This document shows, piece by piece, positions 1-8,493 of a DNA stretch of 64,000 nt. The notes under the pieces are model-generated. The model was not told the DNA's origin. It saw only the letters and a program-made list of their open reading frames with translations, and ran no database searches. This stretch comes from Salinibacterium sp. dk2585 (GTDB lineage: Bacteria; Actinomycetota; Actinomycetes; Actinomycetales; Microbacteriaceae), in assembly GCF_008001035.1 (NCBI RefSeq), contig NZ_CP042856.1, forward strand, positions 992,001-1,056,000, given 5' to 3'. Each line of letters begins with the position of its first letter. Position 1 is the first letter of the stretch. Position numbers and translations under genes: made by a program.

Positions 1-181
1 GCGCATGGTGTGGGGTGAGCACGACACGGCCGCCCCGGCCGGCGCGGGCAGGGCGGCGAGCGAACTGCTTGCTGACGCCCGTTTCCGAGTGGTGCCCGGC
101 AGCGGGCACCTGCTGGAAGGCGGCCTCGTGCCCGCCGTACGCGAAGAACTCATGACACTGTTGGAGGACGTGGCGCAGTGA
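1..181 (+). CDS. Alpha/beta hydrolase, C-terminal end only (partial)
   Basis: Only the last 59 codons are in the window. Near the start they read W-G-E-H-D, and later V-P-G-S-G-H. In alpha/beta hydrolases these two places carry the catalytic Asp and His, so this is most likely the C-terminal cap of such an enzyme. The nucleophile elbow lies outside the window and the substrate cannot be named. The stop codon overlaps the start of the MurF-like gene by four bases (GTGA), so the two are probably translationally coupled. Confidence 0.6.
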   Translation, partial: RMVWGEHDTAAPAGAGRAASELLADARFRVVPGSGHLLEGGLVPAVREELMTLLEDVAQ

Positions 182-1743
182 CTGCCCTCATCATCGTGAC
201 CCTCATCGTTGGCGTCGCCGCGGGCGCGCTCGCAGTGCTGCGCTGGTTGCGTGTCGCGCAGCGCGAGCACTACATCGCCGGCTGGGTCTCCCGCATCGGG
301 GCCCTCTGGGTCGTGCGCCGGCCCGTCAACGCGATTGTCGCGAGCCTCGCGGTTCTCCTGGTCGCTGCCGCCGTGCTGCTCGTGCTCACGGGCGCCGGGC
401 TCGCAAGCGCCATCACCAGCATCCTCGCGGTCGTCACCGCCGCGTTCCTCCCCGTCGGGCTGGGCGTGCGCGGCAGGAGCACGCCGCTCAACTGGACGCA
501 GCGGGCCCGCCGCCTCGCGGCCGCCTATGCCGTGGCACTCCTCGCGGTCGGCGCCTTGCTCTGGTGGCTCGTCGGGCTGCCCGGCGTCGCGCTCACGGTG
601 CTCCTGGCCCCGGTGATCATGGACGGCGTGCTCGTGCCCATGAACGCCCTCGAGAAGCGCCTCTCACACAAGTACCTGGTCAGCGCCCGCAAGCGCCTTG
701 GGCAGGTGCGTCCGACGGTCGTGGCGATCACGGGCTCCTACGGCAAGACCTCGACCAAGGGCTACGTGGCGCACGTGCTCGCGGGTGCCTTCTCGGTCGT
801 CGCGAGCCCCGCGAGCTTCAACAATCTCATGGGCCTCTCGCGTGCGGTCAACGACCGCGTCGTGCCGGGCACGGAGGTCTTCGTCGCCGAGATGGGCGTT
901 TATGGCCCTGGTGAGATCCGCGAGCTGAGCGAGAGCTTCCCGCCGGATGTCGCGGCCATCACGACGATCGGCGAGGCGCACCTGGCGCGCATGAAGACCA
1001 AGGAGACGATCGCCCGCGCGAAGGGCGAGATCACGGAGCGTGCCAAGACTGTCGTGCTGCCCGTTGACGAGCCGGAACTGCGCGCGCTCGTGGAACGCTG
1101 CCGCACGGAGGGCAAGCGGGTCGTCACGGTCTCGACCGTGCCAGGAACGGACGCCGACGTGGTCGTGGATGCCGCAGCATCCGTCGTCACGATCCGCAGC
1201 GCCGAGGGCACAACGACCGTCCCCGTCGAAATCCCAGGCACGGGCCACGCCGTCAACATTGCCGTCACGGTCGGCATCGCCCTCGCCCTCGACGTCGACG
1301 TCTCGGCGATCGCGCCGCGCCTCACGGCGCTTCCGGGCTCACAGCACCGTGCCGAGGTGCAGAAGGCGCCGAACGGCACCCTCATCATCGACGACACCTA
1401 CAACTCCAACCCTGTCGGGTCCGAACGCGCGCTCGAGGGCGCCGCCGCCCTTGCGGGGGAGCGCGGCGGGCAACTCGTTGTCGTGACGCCCGGCATGGTT
1501 GAATTGGGATCGGTGCAGTTCGAGCGCAATCGCGCCTTCGCGGCATCCGTGACGGCTCGCGGCGGCAGGCTCCTCATCGTCGGACGCACGAATCGCGCGG
1601 CACTCCTTGCGGGATCGGCGGGCGCCGAGCTTCCGTCCCTCGTCTTCGACCGCCGCGAGGACGCGGTGCAGGTGGCGCTCGATCAAGCCGCAGACAGAGG
1701 CGTTATCCTCTATGAGAACGACCTGCCAGACCACTACCCCTGA
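178..1743 (+). CDS. Membrane-anchored MurF-like Mur ligase
   Basis: 521 residues, GTG start overlapping the preceding stop. The first about 150 residues are hydrophobic, with roughly four to five membrane segments (about 4-22, 51-72, 75-95, 114-150). A Mur-ligase module follows: P-loop G-S-Y-G-K-T-S-T-K at about 186-194, a central T-I-G-E-A-H-L motif, and D-D-T-Y-N-S-N-P in the C-terminal half, all typical of MurF-type enzymes. Canonical MurF is soluble and adds D-Ala-D-Ala to the UDP-MurNAc tripeptide; here the catalytic module is tethered to the membrane and has no obvious N-terminal uridine-binding domain. The next gene is a D-Ala-D-Ala-ligase-like ATP-grasp enzyme, so the pair may make and attach a D-amino-acid dipeptide. 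The acceptor is unknown, and a paralogue of the housekeeping MurF is more likely than murF itself. Confidence 0.8.
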   Translation: MTALIIVTLIVGVAAGALAVLRWLRVAQREHYIAGWVSRIGALWVVRRPVNAIVASLAVLLVAAAVLLVLTGAGLASAITSILAVVTAAFLPVGLGVRGRSTPLNWTQRARRLAAAYAVALLAVGALLWWLVGLPGVALTVLLAPVIMDGVLVPMNALEKRLSHKYLVSARKRLGQVRPTVVAITGSYGKTSTKGYVAHVLAGAFSVVASPASFNNLMGLSRAVNDRVVPGTEVFVAEMGVYGPGEIRELSESFPPDVAAITTIGEAHLARMKTKETIARAKGEITERAKTVVLPVDEPELRALVERCRTEGKRVVTVSTVPGTDADVVVDAAASVVTIRSAEGTTTVPVEIPGTGHAVNIAVTVGIALALDVDVSAIAPRLTALPGSQHRAEVQKAPNGTLIIDDTYNSNPVGSERALEGAAALAGERGGQLVVVTPGMVELGSVQFERNRAFAASVTARGGRLLIVGRTNRAALLAGSAGAELPSLVFDRREDAVQVALDQAADRGVILYENDLPDHYP

Positions 1744-1847
1744 TCGCTGAGCGTGAGGGGACGCATCGGGGCTGGCGGGAGACGCGGCCGGATGCGGGCC
1801 ACACGGCCATGCGCACAGCGCCTGGGCAAAGCGAGCACCGGAGGATC

Positions 1848-2990
1848 ATGAGCAGCACGTGGGCGGTCGTTTTCGGAGGCCCCTCTCCCGAGCACGAGAT
1901 CTCGATCCTGACTGGGCTCCAGTCGGAGCGGGTGCTGCTCGACGCAGGCGACACCGTGCTGCCGCTGTACTGGGCGCCCGCGGGCGGCTGGTTCCTCGTG
2001 CCAAACAAGACCGAGGCGAAGGACTACCTCGAGGGTGTGCCGAAGGGCTCCAAGCCCGTTGACCTGCGTCTCGGTGAGAATGCCGGCCTGTTCATCAAGA
2101 AGCGCTTCGGCGAAGACGAGCTCACGCCAGAGGCCGCGCTGCTCTGCCTGCACGGCGGCGTGGGCGAGGGCGGCGGCGCGGCCGCGCTCTTCAGCCTGCT
2201 CGGCATCCCCGCGACGGGCTCGAGCCTCTTCGCCGGTGCTGTCGGCATGGACAAGCTGGCCTTCGGCGGGCTCATGACGTCGGCGGGCATTGCCTCGCTG
2301 CCGCGTGAGCCGCTCTCCGCGCTGCGCGAGCCCAGCTTCGCAGGTCCCTACATCGTCAAACCCCGCTTCGGTGGCTCCTCGATCGGCATCGAGATCGTGG
2401 ATGACATCGCGGCTGCCCGTGCGATCGGCAAGGCCTCAAGCCACCTGCGCGCTGGCGCCGTGCTCGAGCCCTACCGGCCCGAGCTGATCGACCTCAACAT
2501 CAGCTTCCGCACCGCGCCCAAGCTCGAGCTGACACAGCTCGAGAAGCCGCTGCGCGGCGGCGGCGAGTCTGGCCTCTACTCCTACGCCGAGAAGTACCTC
2601 GCGGGTGGTGCGGGCGAGGATGCCGGGCTCACGAGCGCGCCGCGCGAGTTCCCGGCCGTCGTCCCCGAGGGCGTCGCCGAGAAGGCCGCTGAACTCGCAA
2701 CCCTCGTCGCCGAGACCACGGGACTCACGGGCGTCGTGCGCGTCGACCTGCTGCTCGATGAGGCGACGGGCGAGCTCTTCGTCAACGAGGTCAACTCGAT
2801 CCCCGGTGCCATGTCGCTCTACCTCTGGGCGCCGCAGCAGCCGGCCGCGGTCGTGCTCCGTGACGCCCTCGCGGAGGCGCGCGACAAGCCGTTCACCCTG
2901 CCTGCTGGCGGCTTCGGCTCGGGTGCGGCACTCCGCGCGGCCGGCGGCATCGCGGGTAAGCTCGTAGGACTCGACGGCCCCCGCGCCTAG
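1848..2990 (+). CDS. D-alanine--D-alanine ligase-like ATP-grasp protein
   Basis: 380 residues with the ATG at 1848; GGAGGA lies just upstream (1840-1845), an unusually short spacing. An in-frame ATG at 1809 would add 13 residues before the conserved N-terminus F-G-G-P-S-P-E-H-E-I-S. ATP-grasp features are clear: G-M-D-K, K-P-R-F-G-G-S-S-I-G (Ser about 177), an omega-loop-like Y-S-Y-A-E-K-Y (about 244) and N-E-V-N-S-I-P-G. The Glu, Ser and Tyr that position substrate in E. coli DdlB all appear conserved, which favours dipeptide over depsipeptide synthesis. The usual H-G-x-x-G-E-D-G-x-x-Q-G segment is altered here (H-G-G-V-G-E-G-G-G-A-A). It may be a diverged Ddl paralogue working with the MurF-like neighbour, or the only Ddl; other copies are outside this window. 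Confidence 0.8.
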   Translation: MSSTWAVVFGGPSPEHEISILTGLQSERVLLDAGDTVLPLYWAPAGGWFLVPNKTEAKDYLEGVPKGSKPVDLRLGENAGLFIKKRFGEDELTPEAALLCLHGGVGEGGGAAALFSLLGIPATGSSLFAGAVGMDKLAFGGLMTSAGIASLPREPLSALREPSFAGPYIVKPRFGGSSIGIEIVDDIAAARAIGKASSHLRAGAVLEPYRPELIDLNISFRTAPKLELTQLEKPLRGGGESGLYSYAEKYLAGGAGEDAGLTSAPREFPAVVPEGVAEKAAELATLVAETTGLTGVVRVDLLLDEATGELFVNEVNSIPGAMSLYLWAPQQPAAVVLRDALAEARDKPFTLPAGGFGSGAALRAAGGIAGKLVGLDGPRA

Positions 2991-2997
2991 GCGGTGC

Positions 2998-3492
2998 TCA
3001 GCCTTCCTGGATGAGCTCGACGAGCCTGTCGACGTTTTCCTCGGGCGCGAACAGGATCTCCATGTGAGGCGTTTGGGGTACCTCGACGACTGACACGGCC
3101 GCCTTGACCTCTCCGCCGATCTTCAAGAGCATGCGCGTGGGGGGCTGGGCGCTGGCGGCCTGCTCCGCGAGGGAGGTAAAGATGGCCGCGCCGTCGCTAT
3201 CGAAGGTCACGCTGACCGAGTGCTGGCCGCCCACGGACGCGATCGCGCGCTCGACGCTGGCGCGCTCGAACGACGGCGGCAGCGCGATGTGCTCGCCGTT
3301 GACGAGCACGCAATCTGGGCCGGAACCGTTAATGCAGGTCTCGGAGATCGCCAACTCAATGCTTCCCCCTGAGGCTTGCGCCGGCGAGTTCGCTTCCGTG
3401 TCGGTTCCCGCGTTCCCGTTCAGAGCGCAGCCGCTCAGCGCGAATGCGGTAACTACGGCGAGAAGGGGGAGAGTCGCGATTCGAACGGTCAC
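2998..3492 (-). CDS. Lipoprotein resembling the SecDF P1 head subdomain
   Basis: 164 residues, GTG start with AGGAAGG five bases upstream. The signal peptide ends in a lipobox (L-S-G-C, Cys about 22), followed by a Ser/Thr/Asn-rich linker, so the protein is exported and lipid-anchored. The mature part (about 80-164) has V-S-V-T-F-D-S-D-G-A-A-I-F, then M-L-L-K-I-G-G-E-V, then a terminal segment. This order (V-x-F-x-x-D/E-G-A, then L-D-G-x-V, then an I-x-I strand) matches the head subdomain of the first periplasmic domain of SecD. No SecD membrane part is present. The function is unknown; a role outside the membrane in protein export or quality control is only a guess. It lies downstream of the DUF3515 gene on the same strand, with about 200 bp between them. 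Confidence 0.6.
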   Translation of the reverse strand: MTVRIATLPLLAVVTAFALSGCALNGNAGTDTEANSPAQASGGSIELAISETCINGSGPDCVLVNGEHIALPPSFERASVERAIASVGGQHSVSVTFDSDGAAIFTSLAEQAASAQPPTRMLLKIGGEVKAAVSVVEVPQTPHMEILFAPEENVDRLVELIQEG

Positions 3493-3690
3493 ATGGGCCT
3501 TCCTGTCGTGGCCGGGAGCCGGACGCTCGCCGCGATGCCATCACTCGTGACCCTAGCCGCGGCGAGTGGAGCCCGCCAGGGTGCCCCTTCGTCGTGTCCC
3601 GTCGCTCGAGGTCCTCGGTCACGTCGTCACACCACACGTTGACCTGCGCGCGCTCGACCGCTGGCGGGAGTGCTCTCGACGAGAGCGCAG
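3493..3690. other. Intergenic region between two lipoprotein genes
   Basis: About 200 bp with no convincing gene. On the minus strand a TAGGGT hexamer (3550-3555) could be the -10 element for the downstream lipoprotein gene, which also has its own Shine-Dalgarno sequence. No stable hairpin terminator is obvious. Confidence 0.4.
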
Positions 3691-4176
3691 CTACTCCTCG
3701 GTGCCGAGCACGTCTTCCGCGGCCGTGCAGAAGCGCTCAGCCGGGATCGTCCCGACCGCATTCGCGACCGCGACGAGCGCCGCGGTTCCCGAGGAGGCCG
3801 TGCTGTCCACCGTGACACGCACGGCGGGCTCGCGGCCATAGGTCGTGAAGACGAAGGTGGGAGCATCCGCGTCGTCGCGCAGCCAATCGATGCCGCGCAC
3901 GGTGAAACATGGCAGCGTCGAGGGGCCGGGGGCCTCTACCCCGCAGTGCAGGAAGACGGATGCCGGCGACCCCCACGCTCCCGTCGCCTGCGCGTCGGTG
4001 TCGCGTCGCTCGAGGTCGTCGATCGCGGCGGGGAGTCGCACGGTGACATCGGCGCATTCGACGGCCGCGGCATCCGGTGCTGCCGTCATGGGAACGGCCG
4101 CGCTGCAGCCCGTGAGGGCGAGGAGTGCGGCCGTCGCAGCGATCGCTGCGCGTGCCGGTCGAGTCGTGGTGCCCAT
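3691..4176 (-). CDS. DUF3515 family lipoprotein
   Basis: 161 residues with a signal peptide ending in the lipobox L-T-G-C (Cys about 24). The mature domain has C-A-D-V-T-V-R-L-P, L-E-R-R-D-T-x-A-Q, W-G-x-P-A-S-V, H-C-G-V, T-L-P-C-F and D-W-L, with four Cys that could form two disulfides outside the membrane. This pattern is DUF3515, a family restricted to actinobacteria and often found beside ddl and thiL, as here. No biochemical role is known to me. Only 24 bp separate its start from the divergent thiL gene, and a TAGCCT hexamer sits seven bases before its ATG, so its mRNA is probably leaderless. Confidence 0.85.
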   Translation of the reverse strand: MGTTTRPARAAIAATAALLALTGCSAAVPMTAAPDAAAVECADVTVRLPAAIDDLERRDTDAQATGAWGSPASVFLHCGVEAPGPSTLPCFTVRGIDWLRDDADAPTFVFTTYGREPAVRVTVDSTASSGTAALVAVANAVGTIPAERFCTAAEDVLGTEE

Positions 4177-4183
4177 CCCTGTC

Positions 4184-4193
4184 AGGCTACCGT
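4184..4193. promoter_or_regulatory. Overlapping divergent -10 elements (DUF3515 / thiL)
   Basis: On the plus strand TACCGT (4188-4193) ends seven bases before the thiL ATG. On the minus strand TAGCCT (4184-4189) ends seven bases before the DUF3515 ATG. The two hexamers share the TA at 4188-4189. Both positions fit leaderless transcription starting at the A of each ATG. The assignment rests on sequence alone. Confidence 0.6.
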
Positions 4194-4200
4194 GTCAAGC

Positions 4201-5169
4201 ATGAGCGCCCCCGACACCCTCGCGTCGGTGGGGGAGTCCGCAGCACTGCAGCGCATCTTTCCCCGCCTCCCGCACGCCAGCGCGACCCTGCTCGGTCCAG
4301 GCGATGACGCCGCCGTCATCGCGGCCCCGGACGGTCGCTTCGTCGTCACGACCGACATGATGATCCACGGCCCGGATTTCCGCCTCGCATGGTCGAGTCC
4401 CTTCGACCTCGGCTGGAAGGCGGCCGCCTCGAACCTGTCGGATGTCGCGGCCATGGGCGCGGTGCCGACCGCGCTCGTCGTGGCGCTCGCGCTCCCCGCC
4501 GACACGCCTGTCTCGGTGCTGGAGGAGATCGCGGAGGGGCTCCGTGCCGCCTGCGACGCCCTCGCCCCGGGCTGCGGCGTCGTGGGCGGCGACCTCTCCG
4601 TCTCACCCATCATGACCTTCGCCGTGACGGCGTTCGGTGATCTTGAGGGACGACGCCCCGTCATCCGCTCGGGCGCGCGTCCAGGGGATGTCGTCGCGGT
4701 CTCCGGCGCGCTCGGTGAGGCGGCGGAGGGACTGCGCGTGCTCTTCACCGAGGGCGTCGACGACCACGGCGAGCCGGATGCGACGCGCGCCGAGGCGCTT
4801 CGGGCTCGCACGCGAGCCCAGCGCAGGCCGACTCCGCCCATCGCCGACGGCCCACATGCGGCTGCCGTCGGCGCAACGGCGATGCTCGATCTCAGCGATG
4901 GCCTCGCCAAGGACGCCGCTCGCGTGGCGGTGGCAAGCGGCGTGGCGATCGACTTCGATTCGACGACGCTCGGCCCGGATGTCGCCCTCGCGCTGGGTGG
5001 CGGCGAGGACCATTCCCTCCTCGCGACGTTCCCGCCGGGGCTGACGCTCCCGGGCGGGTTCCGCGCGGTCGGGCGTGTGAGGGAGGGCGCGGGCGTCCTC
5101 CTCGATGGGGAGCCCGCGCCGGCGCGCGGTTGGGATCCCTATCGCGGCTGGGACGGCCAAGCGGGCTGA
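4201..5169 (+). CDS. thiL: Thiamine-monophosphate kinase ThiL
   Basis: 322 residues. Phosphorylates thiamine monophosphate to thiamine diphosphate in the cytoplasm, the last step of coenzyme biosynthesis. The AIR-synthase-like N-terminal fold shows G-P-G-D-D-A-A-V, T-T-D-M-M-I-H-G-x-D-F-R and W-K-A-A-A-S-N-L-S-D-V-A-A-M-G, followed by G-G-D-L-S; these Asp-rich motifs bind Mg-ATP and substrate. The C-terminal domain has M-L-D-L-S-D-G-L and G-G-G-E-D-H-S-L-L. The frame is open well upstream of 4201, but homology begins at this ATG and a -10 hexamer lies directly before it. Length is normal for the family. It is divergent from DUF3515 and convergent with rsmD. Confidence 0.93.
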   Translation: MSAPDTLASVGESAALQRIFPRLPHASATLLGPGDDAAVIAAPDGRFVVTTDMMIHGPDFRLAWSSPFDLGWKAAASNLSDVAAMGAVPTALVVALALPADTPVSVLEEIAEGLRAACDALAPGCGVVGGDLSVSPIMTFAVTAFGDLEGRRPVIRSGARPGDVVAVSGALGEAAEGLRVLFTEGVDDHGEPDATRAEALRARTRAQRRPTPPIADGPHAAAVGATAMLDLSDGLAKDAARVAVASGVAIDFDSTTLGPDVALALGGGEDHSLLATFPPGLTLPGGFRAVGRVREGAGVLLDGEPAPARGWDPYRGWDGQAG

Positions 5170-5175
5170 ACGGCG

Positions 5176-5730
5176 TTATGCGGCCGAGGCCCACCACAGT
5201 GTCGTGTCGCCGTGCTTGCGGCTGCGGTCGAGTTTGAGGCCCTCTGGCCAGCGTGGTTCGGGGGAGCGCGAGGAGCGCTCGACGAGCACGATCGCGCCTG
5301 GGGCGAGTGGCAGCGCGGCTAGATCTGCAGCCAGGGCGTCCTCCCCGAGCTCGTAGGGCGGGTCGATGAAGACGAGGTCGACGGTGCCGACGGCCCCCGC
5401 GAGGAAGGACTGCACCGAGACCGGCGCGACCGTGATGCGCGTGCCCTTGGGAGCCTTCGAGCGGATGAGGTCGGCGTTCCGCCGGCAAATGGCGGATGCT
5501 GCGGCATTCTTCTCGACGAGCGTGACGCTCACGGCGCCCCTGCTTGCGGCTTCGAGCCCCAGCGCGCCCGAGCCGGCGTAGAGGTCGAACACGGTTGCGC
5601 CCTCGAGTGCATCCCGGGCTTCGAGCGCTGAGAAGATCGCCTCGCGCACGCGGTCGCTCGTGGGCCTCGTGCCCTTCGGGGGCACCGCGATCGCGAGGGA
5701 ACCGGCATACCCGGCGATGATGCGCGTCAT
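5176..5730 (-). CDS. rsmD: 16S rRNA (guanine(966)-N(2))-methyltransferase RsmD
   Basis: 184 residues. Methylates G966 of 16S rRNA in the assembled small subunit, using S-adenosylmethionine. The N-terminus M-T-R-I-I-A-G is the usual start of the family, followed by R-P-T-S-D-R-V-R-E-A-I-F, the SAM-binding D-L-Y-A-G-S-G-A-L-G-L-E-A and the catalytic D-P-P-Y. The frame extends further upstream, but that part is not conserved. A TACGCT -10 hexamer ends six bases before this ATG, which supports the start. It is divergent from recG; in many actinobacteria rsmD, recG and coaD lie together. Confidence 0.93.
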   Translation of the reverse strand: MTRIIAGYAGSLAIAVPPKGTRPTSDRVREAIFSALEARDALEGATVFDLYAGSGALGLEAASRGAVSVTLVEKNAAASAICRRNADLIRSKAPKGTRITVAPVSVQSFLAGAVGTVDLVFIDPPYELGEDALAADLAALPLAPGAIVLVERSSRSPEPRWPEGLKLDRSRKHGDTTLWWASAA

Positions 5731-5736
5731 CCTTCG

Positions 5737-5742
5737 AGCGTA
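5737..5742 (-). promoter_or_regulatory. -10 hexamer of rsmD (leaderless)
   Basis: TACGCT on the minus strand, six bases before the rsmD ATG. Predicts a transcript starting at or next to the initiation codon. Confidence 0.5.
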
Positions 5743-5770
5743 GCGGCGCTGGCATGACGGGGGTCGAAGG

Positions 5771-5776
5771 TACGCT
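5771..5776 (+). promoter_or_regulatory. -10 hexamer of recG (leaderless)
   Basis: TACGCT on the plus strand, six bases before the recG GTG; the same hexamer serves rsmD on the other strand about 30 bp away. Confidence 0.5.
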
Positions 5777-5782
5777 CGTTGC

Positions 5783-7945
5783 GTGGGATCGCCGCTCGAC
5801 GCCAAGCTCTCGTCCGCGCTGGGCGGACGCACGGCACAGTCGTTCTCGCGCAACCTGGGGCTTGAGACCGTCGGTGACCTGCTCGCGCACTACCCGAGGC
5901 GCTATGCCCTCCGCGGTGAGCTCACCGAACTTGGCGCCCTTCCCATCGACGAGAACGTCACGATCGTCGCCGAGGTGCTCGACGCCCGGGAGCGCTCGAT
6001 GCGCAACCGTCGCGGCTCACTCCTCGAGGTGCGCATCAGCGATGGCAAGGGCGTCCTGTCGCTGACGTTCTTCAATCAGGCGTGGCGGGCAAAGGACCTG
6101 CGGCCGGGTGTGCGCGGCATCTTCACGGGCAAGGTCGGCGACTATCGGGGCAGCCTGCAGCTCGCGCATCCCGACTACGAGCTCTTCGACGCGGATGCTC
6201 CGGGTGGCGATACGGAGGCGTATCGCGCGTGGGCGGAACAGCCCGTCCCGATCTACCCGGCGACCGCGACCGTGCCGTCGTGGCAAATCGGCAAGGCCGT
6301 CGGCGTCGTGCTCGACACGCTGCCGCCCATTGCCGACCCGGTGCCGGCATCCGTGCGCAAGGAGCGCACCCTCATGGACTACCGCCGGGCGCTCGAACTC
6401 ATCCATCGACCCACGAAGGACATCGAGTGGCGAGCCGCGCGCAAGGCGCTCCGCTTCCAGGAGGCGTTCGTGCTGCAGGCCGCGCTGCTCGAGCAGAGGG
6501 CGGCCCTGCGCTCGCGGCAGGCGACAGCACGCAGAGCGGAGCCGGGTGGCCTCCTCGAGCGTTTCGATGCGGGCCTGCCCTTCCGGCGAACGGATGACCA
6601 GGTGACTGTGGGCGAGGCGATCTCGGCAGACCTGTCGCAGCCCGTTCCCATGAACCGTCTCGTGCAGGGCGAGGTCGGTTCCGGCAAGACCCTCGTCGCG
6701 CTGCGAGCCATGCTCGCCGTCGCTGAATCCGGCGGACAGTCGGCCCTCCTCGCACCGACCGAGGTGCTCGCGGCCCAGCACCTACGGTCGATCGTCGCCT
6801 CCCTCGGCCCCGACCTTGCCGCGAAGGTCCGGCCGACGCTCATCACGGGGCAGATGCCCGCGGCCGACCGTCGCCGGGCCACGCTCGCGGCCGTCTCGGG
6901 GAGTGCCCACATCGTCGTGGGCACGCACGCCCTCATGAGCGGCTCGGTCGAGTTCTTCGATCTCGGCCTCGTCGTGGTCGACGAGCAGCACCGTTTCGGC
7001 GTCGCCCAGCGCGAAGCCCTGCGCCGCAAGGGCGCCGTGCCGCCGCACGTGCTCGTGCTGACCGCCACGCCGATCCCGCGCACGGTCGCGATGACGGTCT
7101 TCGGCGACCTCGACGTGTCGACAATCGCGCAGCTTCCCTCGGGTCGCGTGCCGATCGAGTCGCACGTCGTTCCTGTCGCGGAGAAGCCGGGATGGATGGC
7201 GCGCGTCTGGCAGCGCGTGGCCGAGGAGCTCGCGCAGGGCCGGCAGGCTTTCGTGGTGTGCCCGGCCATCGATGCGGCGTCACGCGAGGAATCGGAGGAG
7301 GACCCCGAGTCGCAGGACGGGCCGGCATCGAAGCCGGCGACGGTCGCGGGGGTCTCGGAGGAGCTCCGGGCCAATCCCGTCCTGGCTTCCGCACGCATCG
7401 CGGCGCTGCACGGGAGGATGCCGGGGGAGGAGAAGGACTCCATGATGCGCGCCTTCGCTGCGGGCGACATCGACGTGCTGGTCGCAACGACCGTCATCGA
7501 GGTCGGTGTCGACGTGCCGAATGCCTCGACCATGGTCATCCTCGACGCCGACCGCTTCGGCGTCTCCCAGCTTCACCAACTGCGCGGGCGGGTCGGCCGG
7601 GGCGGCCTGCCCGGCCTGTGCCTCATGGTCACCTCGGCGGAGACGGGCTCGCTCGCCCGAGACCGGGTCGAGGCGGTCGCATCCACCCTCGATGGTTTCG
7701 AGCTTGCCGAGAAGGATCTCGAGCTGCGGCAGGAGGGCGATGTGCTCGGCAGTGTGCAGTCCGGCGGCCGGTCGAGCCTGCGCCTCCTGCGCGTGGCGAA
7801 GGACGCCGGCCTCATCACGGAGGCGCGGGCCGTGGCTGAGCAGACGCTGGCGCAAGACCCGACCTTGGCCGGGCATCCGGCGCTGAGAGAGGCGCTCGAT
7901 CGTCGCCTCGACGAGAGTGCGCGGGAGTTCATGTCTCAAGGCTGA
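5783..7945 (+). CDS. recG: ATP-dependent DNA helicase RecG
   Basis: 720 residues, GTG start. RecG remodels stalled replication forks and branched recombination intermediates. The order is: N-terminal wedge/OB domain (to about residue 250, with the opening Y-P-R-R-Y motif), Walker A G-E-V-G-S-G-K-T at about 296-303, D-E-Q-H-R-F-G near 400, T-A-T-P-I-P-R-T, then the second helicase lobe with [11 protein letters not shown] and Q-L-R-G-R-V-G-R-G, and the RecG C-terminus. A short acidic insert near residue 500 (E-E-S-E-E-D-P-E) is the only non-family stretch I notice. It is followed within 30 bp by coaD, which has its own -10 element. Confidence 0.96.
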   Translation: MGSPLDAKLSSALGGRTAQSFSRNLGLETVGDLLAHYPRRYALRGELTELGALPIDENVTIVAEVLDARERSMRNRRGSLLEVRISDGKGVLSLTFFNQAWRAKDLRPGVRGIFTGKVGDYRGSLQLAHPDYELFDADAPGGDTEAYRAWAEQPVPIYPATATVPSWQIGKAVGVVLDTLPPIADPVPASVRKERTLMDYRRALELIHRPTKDIEWRAARKALRFQEAFVLQAALLEQRAALRSRQATARRAEPGGLLERFDAGLPFRRTDDQVTVGEAISADLSQPVPMNRLVQGEVGSGKTLVALRAMLAVAESGGQSALLAPTEVLAAQHLRSIVASLGPDLAAKVRPTLITGQMPAADRRRATLAAVSGSAHIVVGTHALMSGSVEFFDLGLVVVDEQHRFGVAQREALRRKGAVPPHVLVLTATPIPRTVAMTVFGDLDVSTIAQLPSGRVPIESHVVPVAEKPGWMARVWQRVAEELAQGRQAFVVCPAIDAASREESEEDPESQDGPASKPATVAGVSEELRANPVLASARIAALHGRMPGEEKDSMMRAFAAGDIDVLVATTVIEVGVDVPNASTMVILDADRFGVSQLHQLRGRVGRGGLPGLCLMVTSAETGSLARDRVEAVASTLDGFELAEKDLELRQEGDVLGSVQSGGRSSLRLLRVAKDAGLITEARAVAEQTLAQDPTLAGHPALREALDRRLDESAREFMSQG

Positions 7946-7960
7946 GGGCTTTGCGCCCAC

Positions 7961-7966
7961 TAGGCT
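7961..7966 (+). promoter_or_regulatory. -10 hexamer of coaD (leaderless)
   Basis: TAGGCT ends seven bases before the coaD ATG; no Shine-Dalgarno sequence lies between them. Confidence 0.5.
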
Positions 7967-7973
7967 TGTTCGC

Positions 7974-8465
7974 ATGCCCAGGATCGCCGTCGTCCCCGGA
8001 TCATTCGACCCCGTCACGAGGGGGCACCTCGATGTCATCGAGCGTGCCGCGGGCCTCTTCGACGAGATACACGTGCTCGTCGTGCACAACCCCGACAAGA
8101 CGGCGCTGCTGCCCGTCGCGCAGCGCGTCAGCCTGATCGAGAAGTCGATCACCGACGCGGGGCTGCCCAGCAACATCCGGGTCACCTCCTGGATGGTCGG
8201 CCTCTTGGTTGATTACTGCACGGATGTGGGAGCGAGCGTGCTCGTCAAGGGCGTGCGCTCAAGTGTGGATGTCTCGTACGAGACCCCCATGGCGATCGTC
8301 AATCGCAACCTCGCGGGCGTCGAGACGGTCTTCCTGCTCCCAGACCCGGCGCACGCGCACGTGTCGAGCTCGCTCGTGCGGCAGGTCGCCGCCCTCGGTG
8401 GCGACGTTGCCCCTTACGTGCCGACGGCGGTCGCCGAGTTCCTGCAGACCCCGCGCTCGCAGTAG
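7974..8465 (+). CDS. coaD: Phosphopantetheine adenylyltransferase CoaD
   Basis: 163 residues. Transfers AMP from ATP to 4'-phosphopantetheine, the penultimate step of coenzyme A synthesis. The nucleotidyltransferase motif [12 protein letters not shown] is at the N-terminus (T-x-G-H), and the C-terminal part has the S-S-S-L-V-R-Q-V-A-like segment typical of CoaD. The ATG at 7974 is chosen because homology begins there and a -10 hexamer precedes it; the frame runs further upstream into the recG end. Length is normal. Confidence 0.95.
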   Translation: MPRIAVVPGSFDPVTRGHLDVIERAAGLFDEIHVLVVHNPDKTALLPVAQRVSLIEKSITDAGLPSNIRVTSWMVGLLVDYCTDVGASVLVKGVRSSVDVSYETPMAIVNRNLAGVETVFLLPDPAHAHVSSSLVRQVAALGGDVAPYVPTAVAEFLQTPRSQ

Positions 8466-8493
8466 GGGCGAAAAAACTTCTCGCGTCGTGAAG

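Noticed and set aside
3670-4200. An upstream extension of thiL of 177 codons
   Set aside because: It covers the DUF3515 gene in antisense, is not ThiL-like, and a -10 element and ATG sit directly at the conserved N-terminus.
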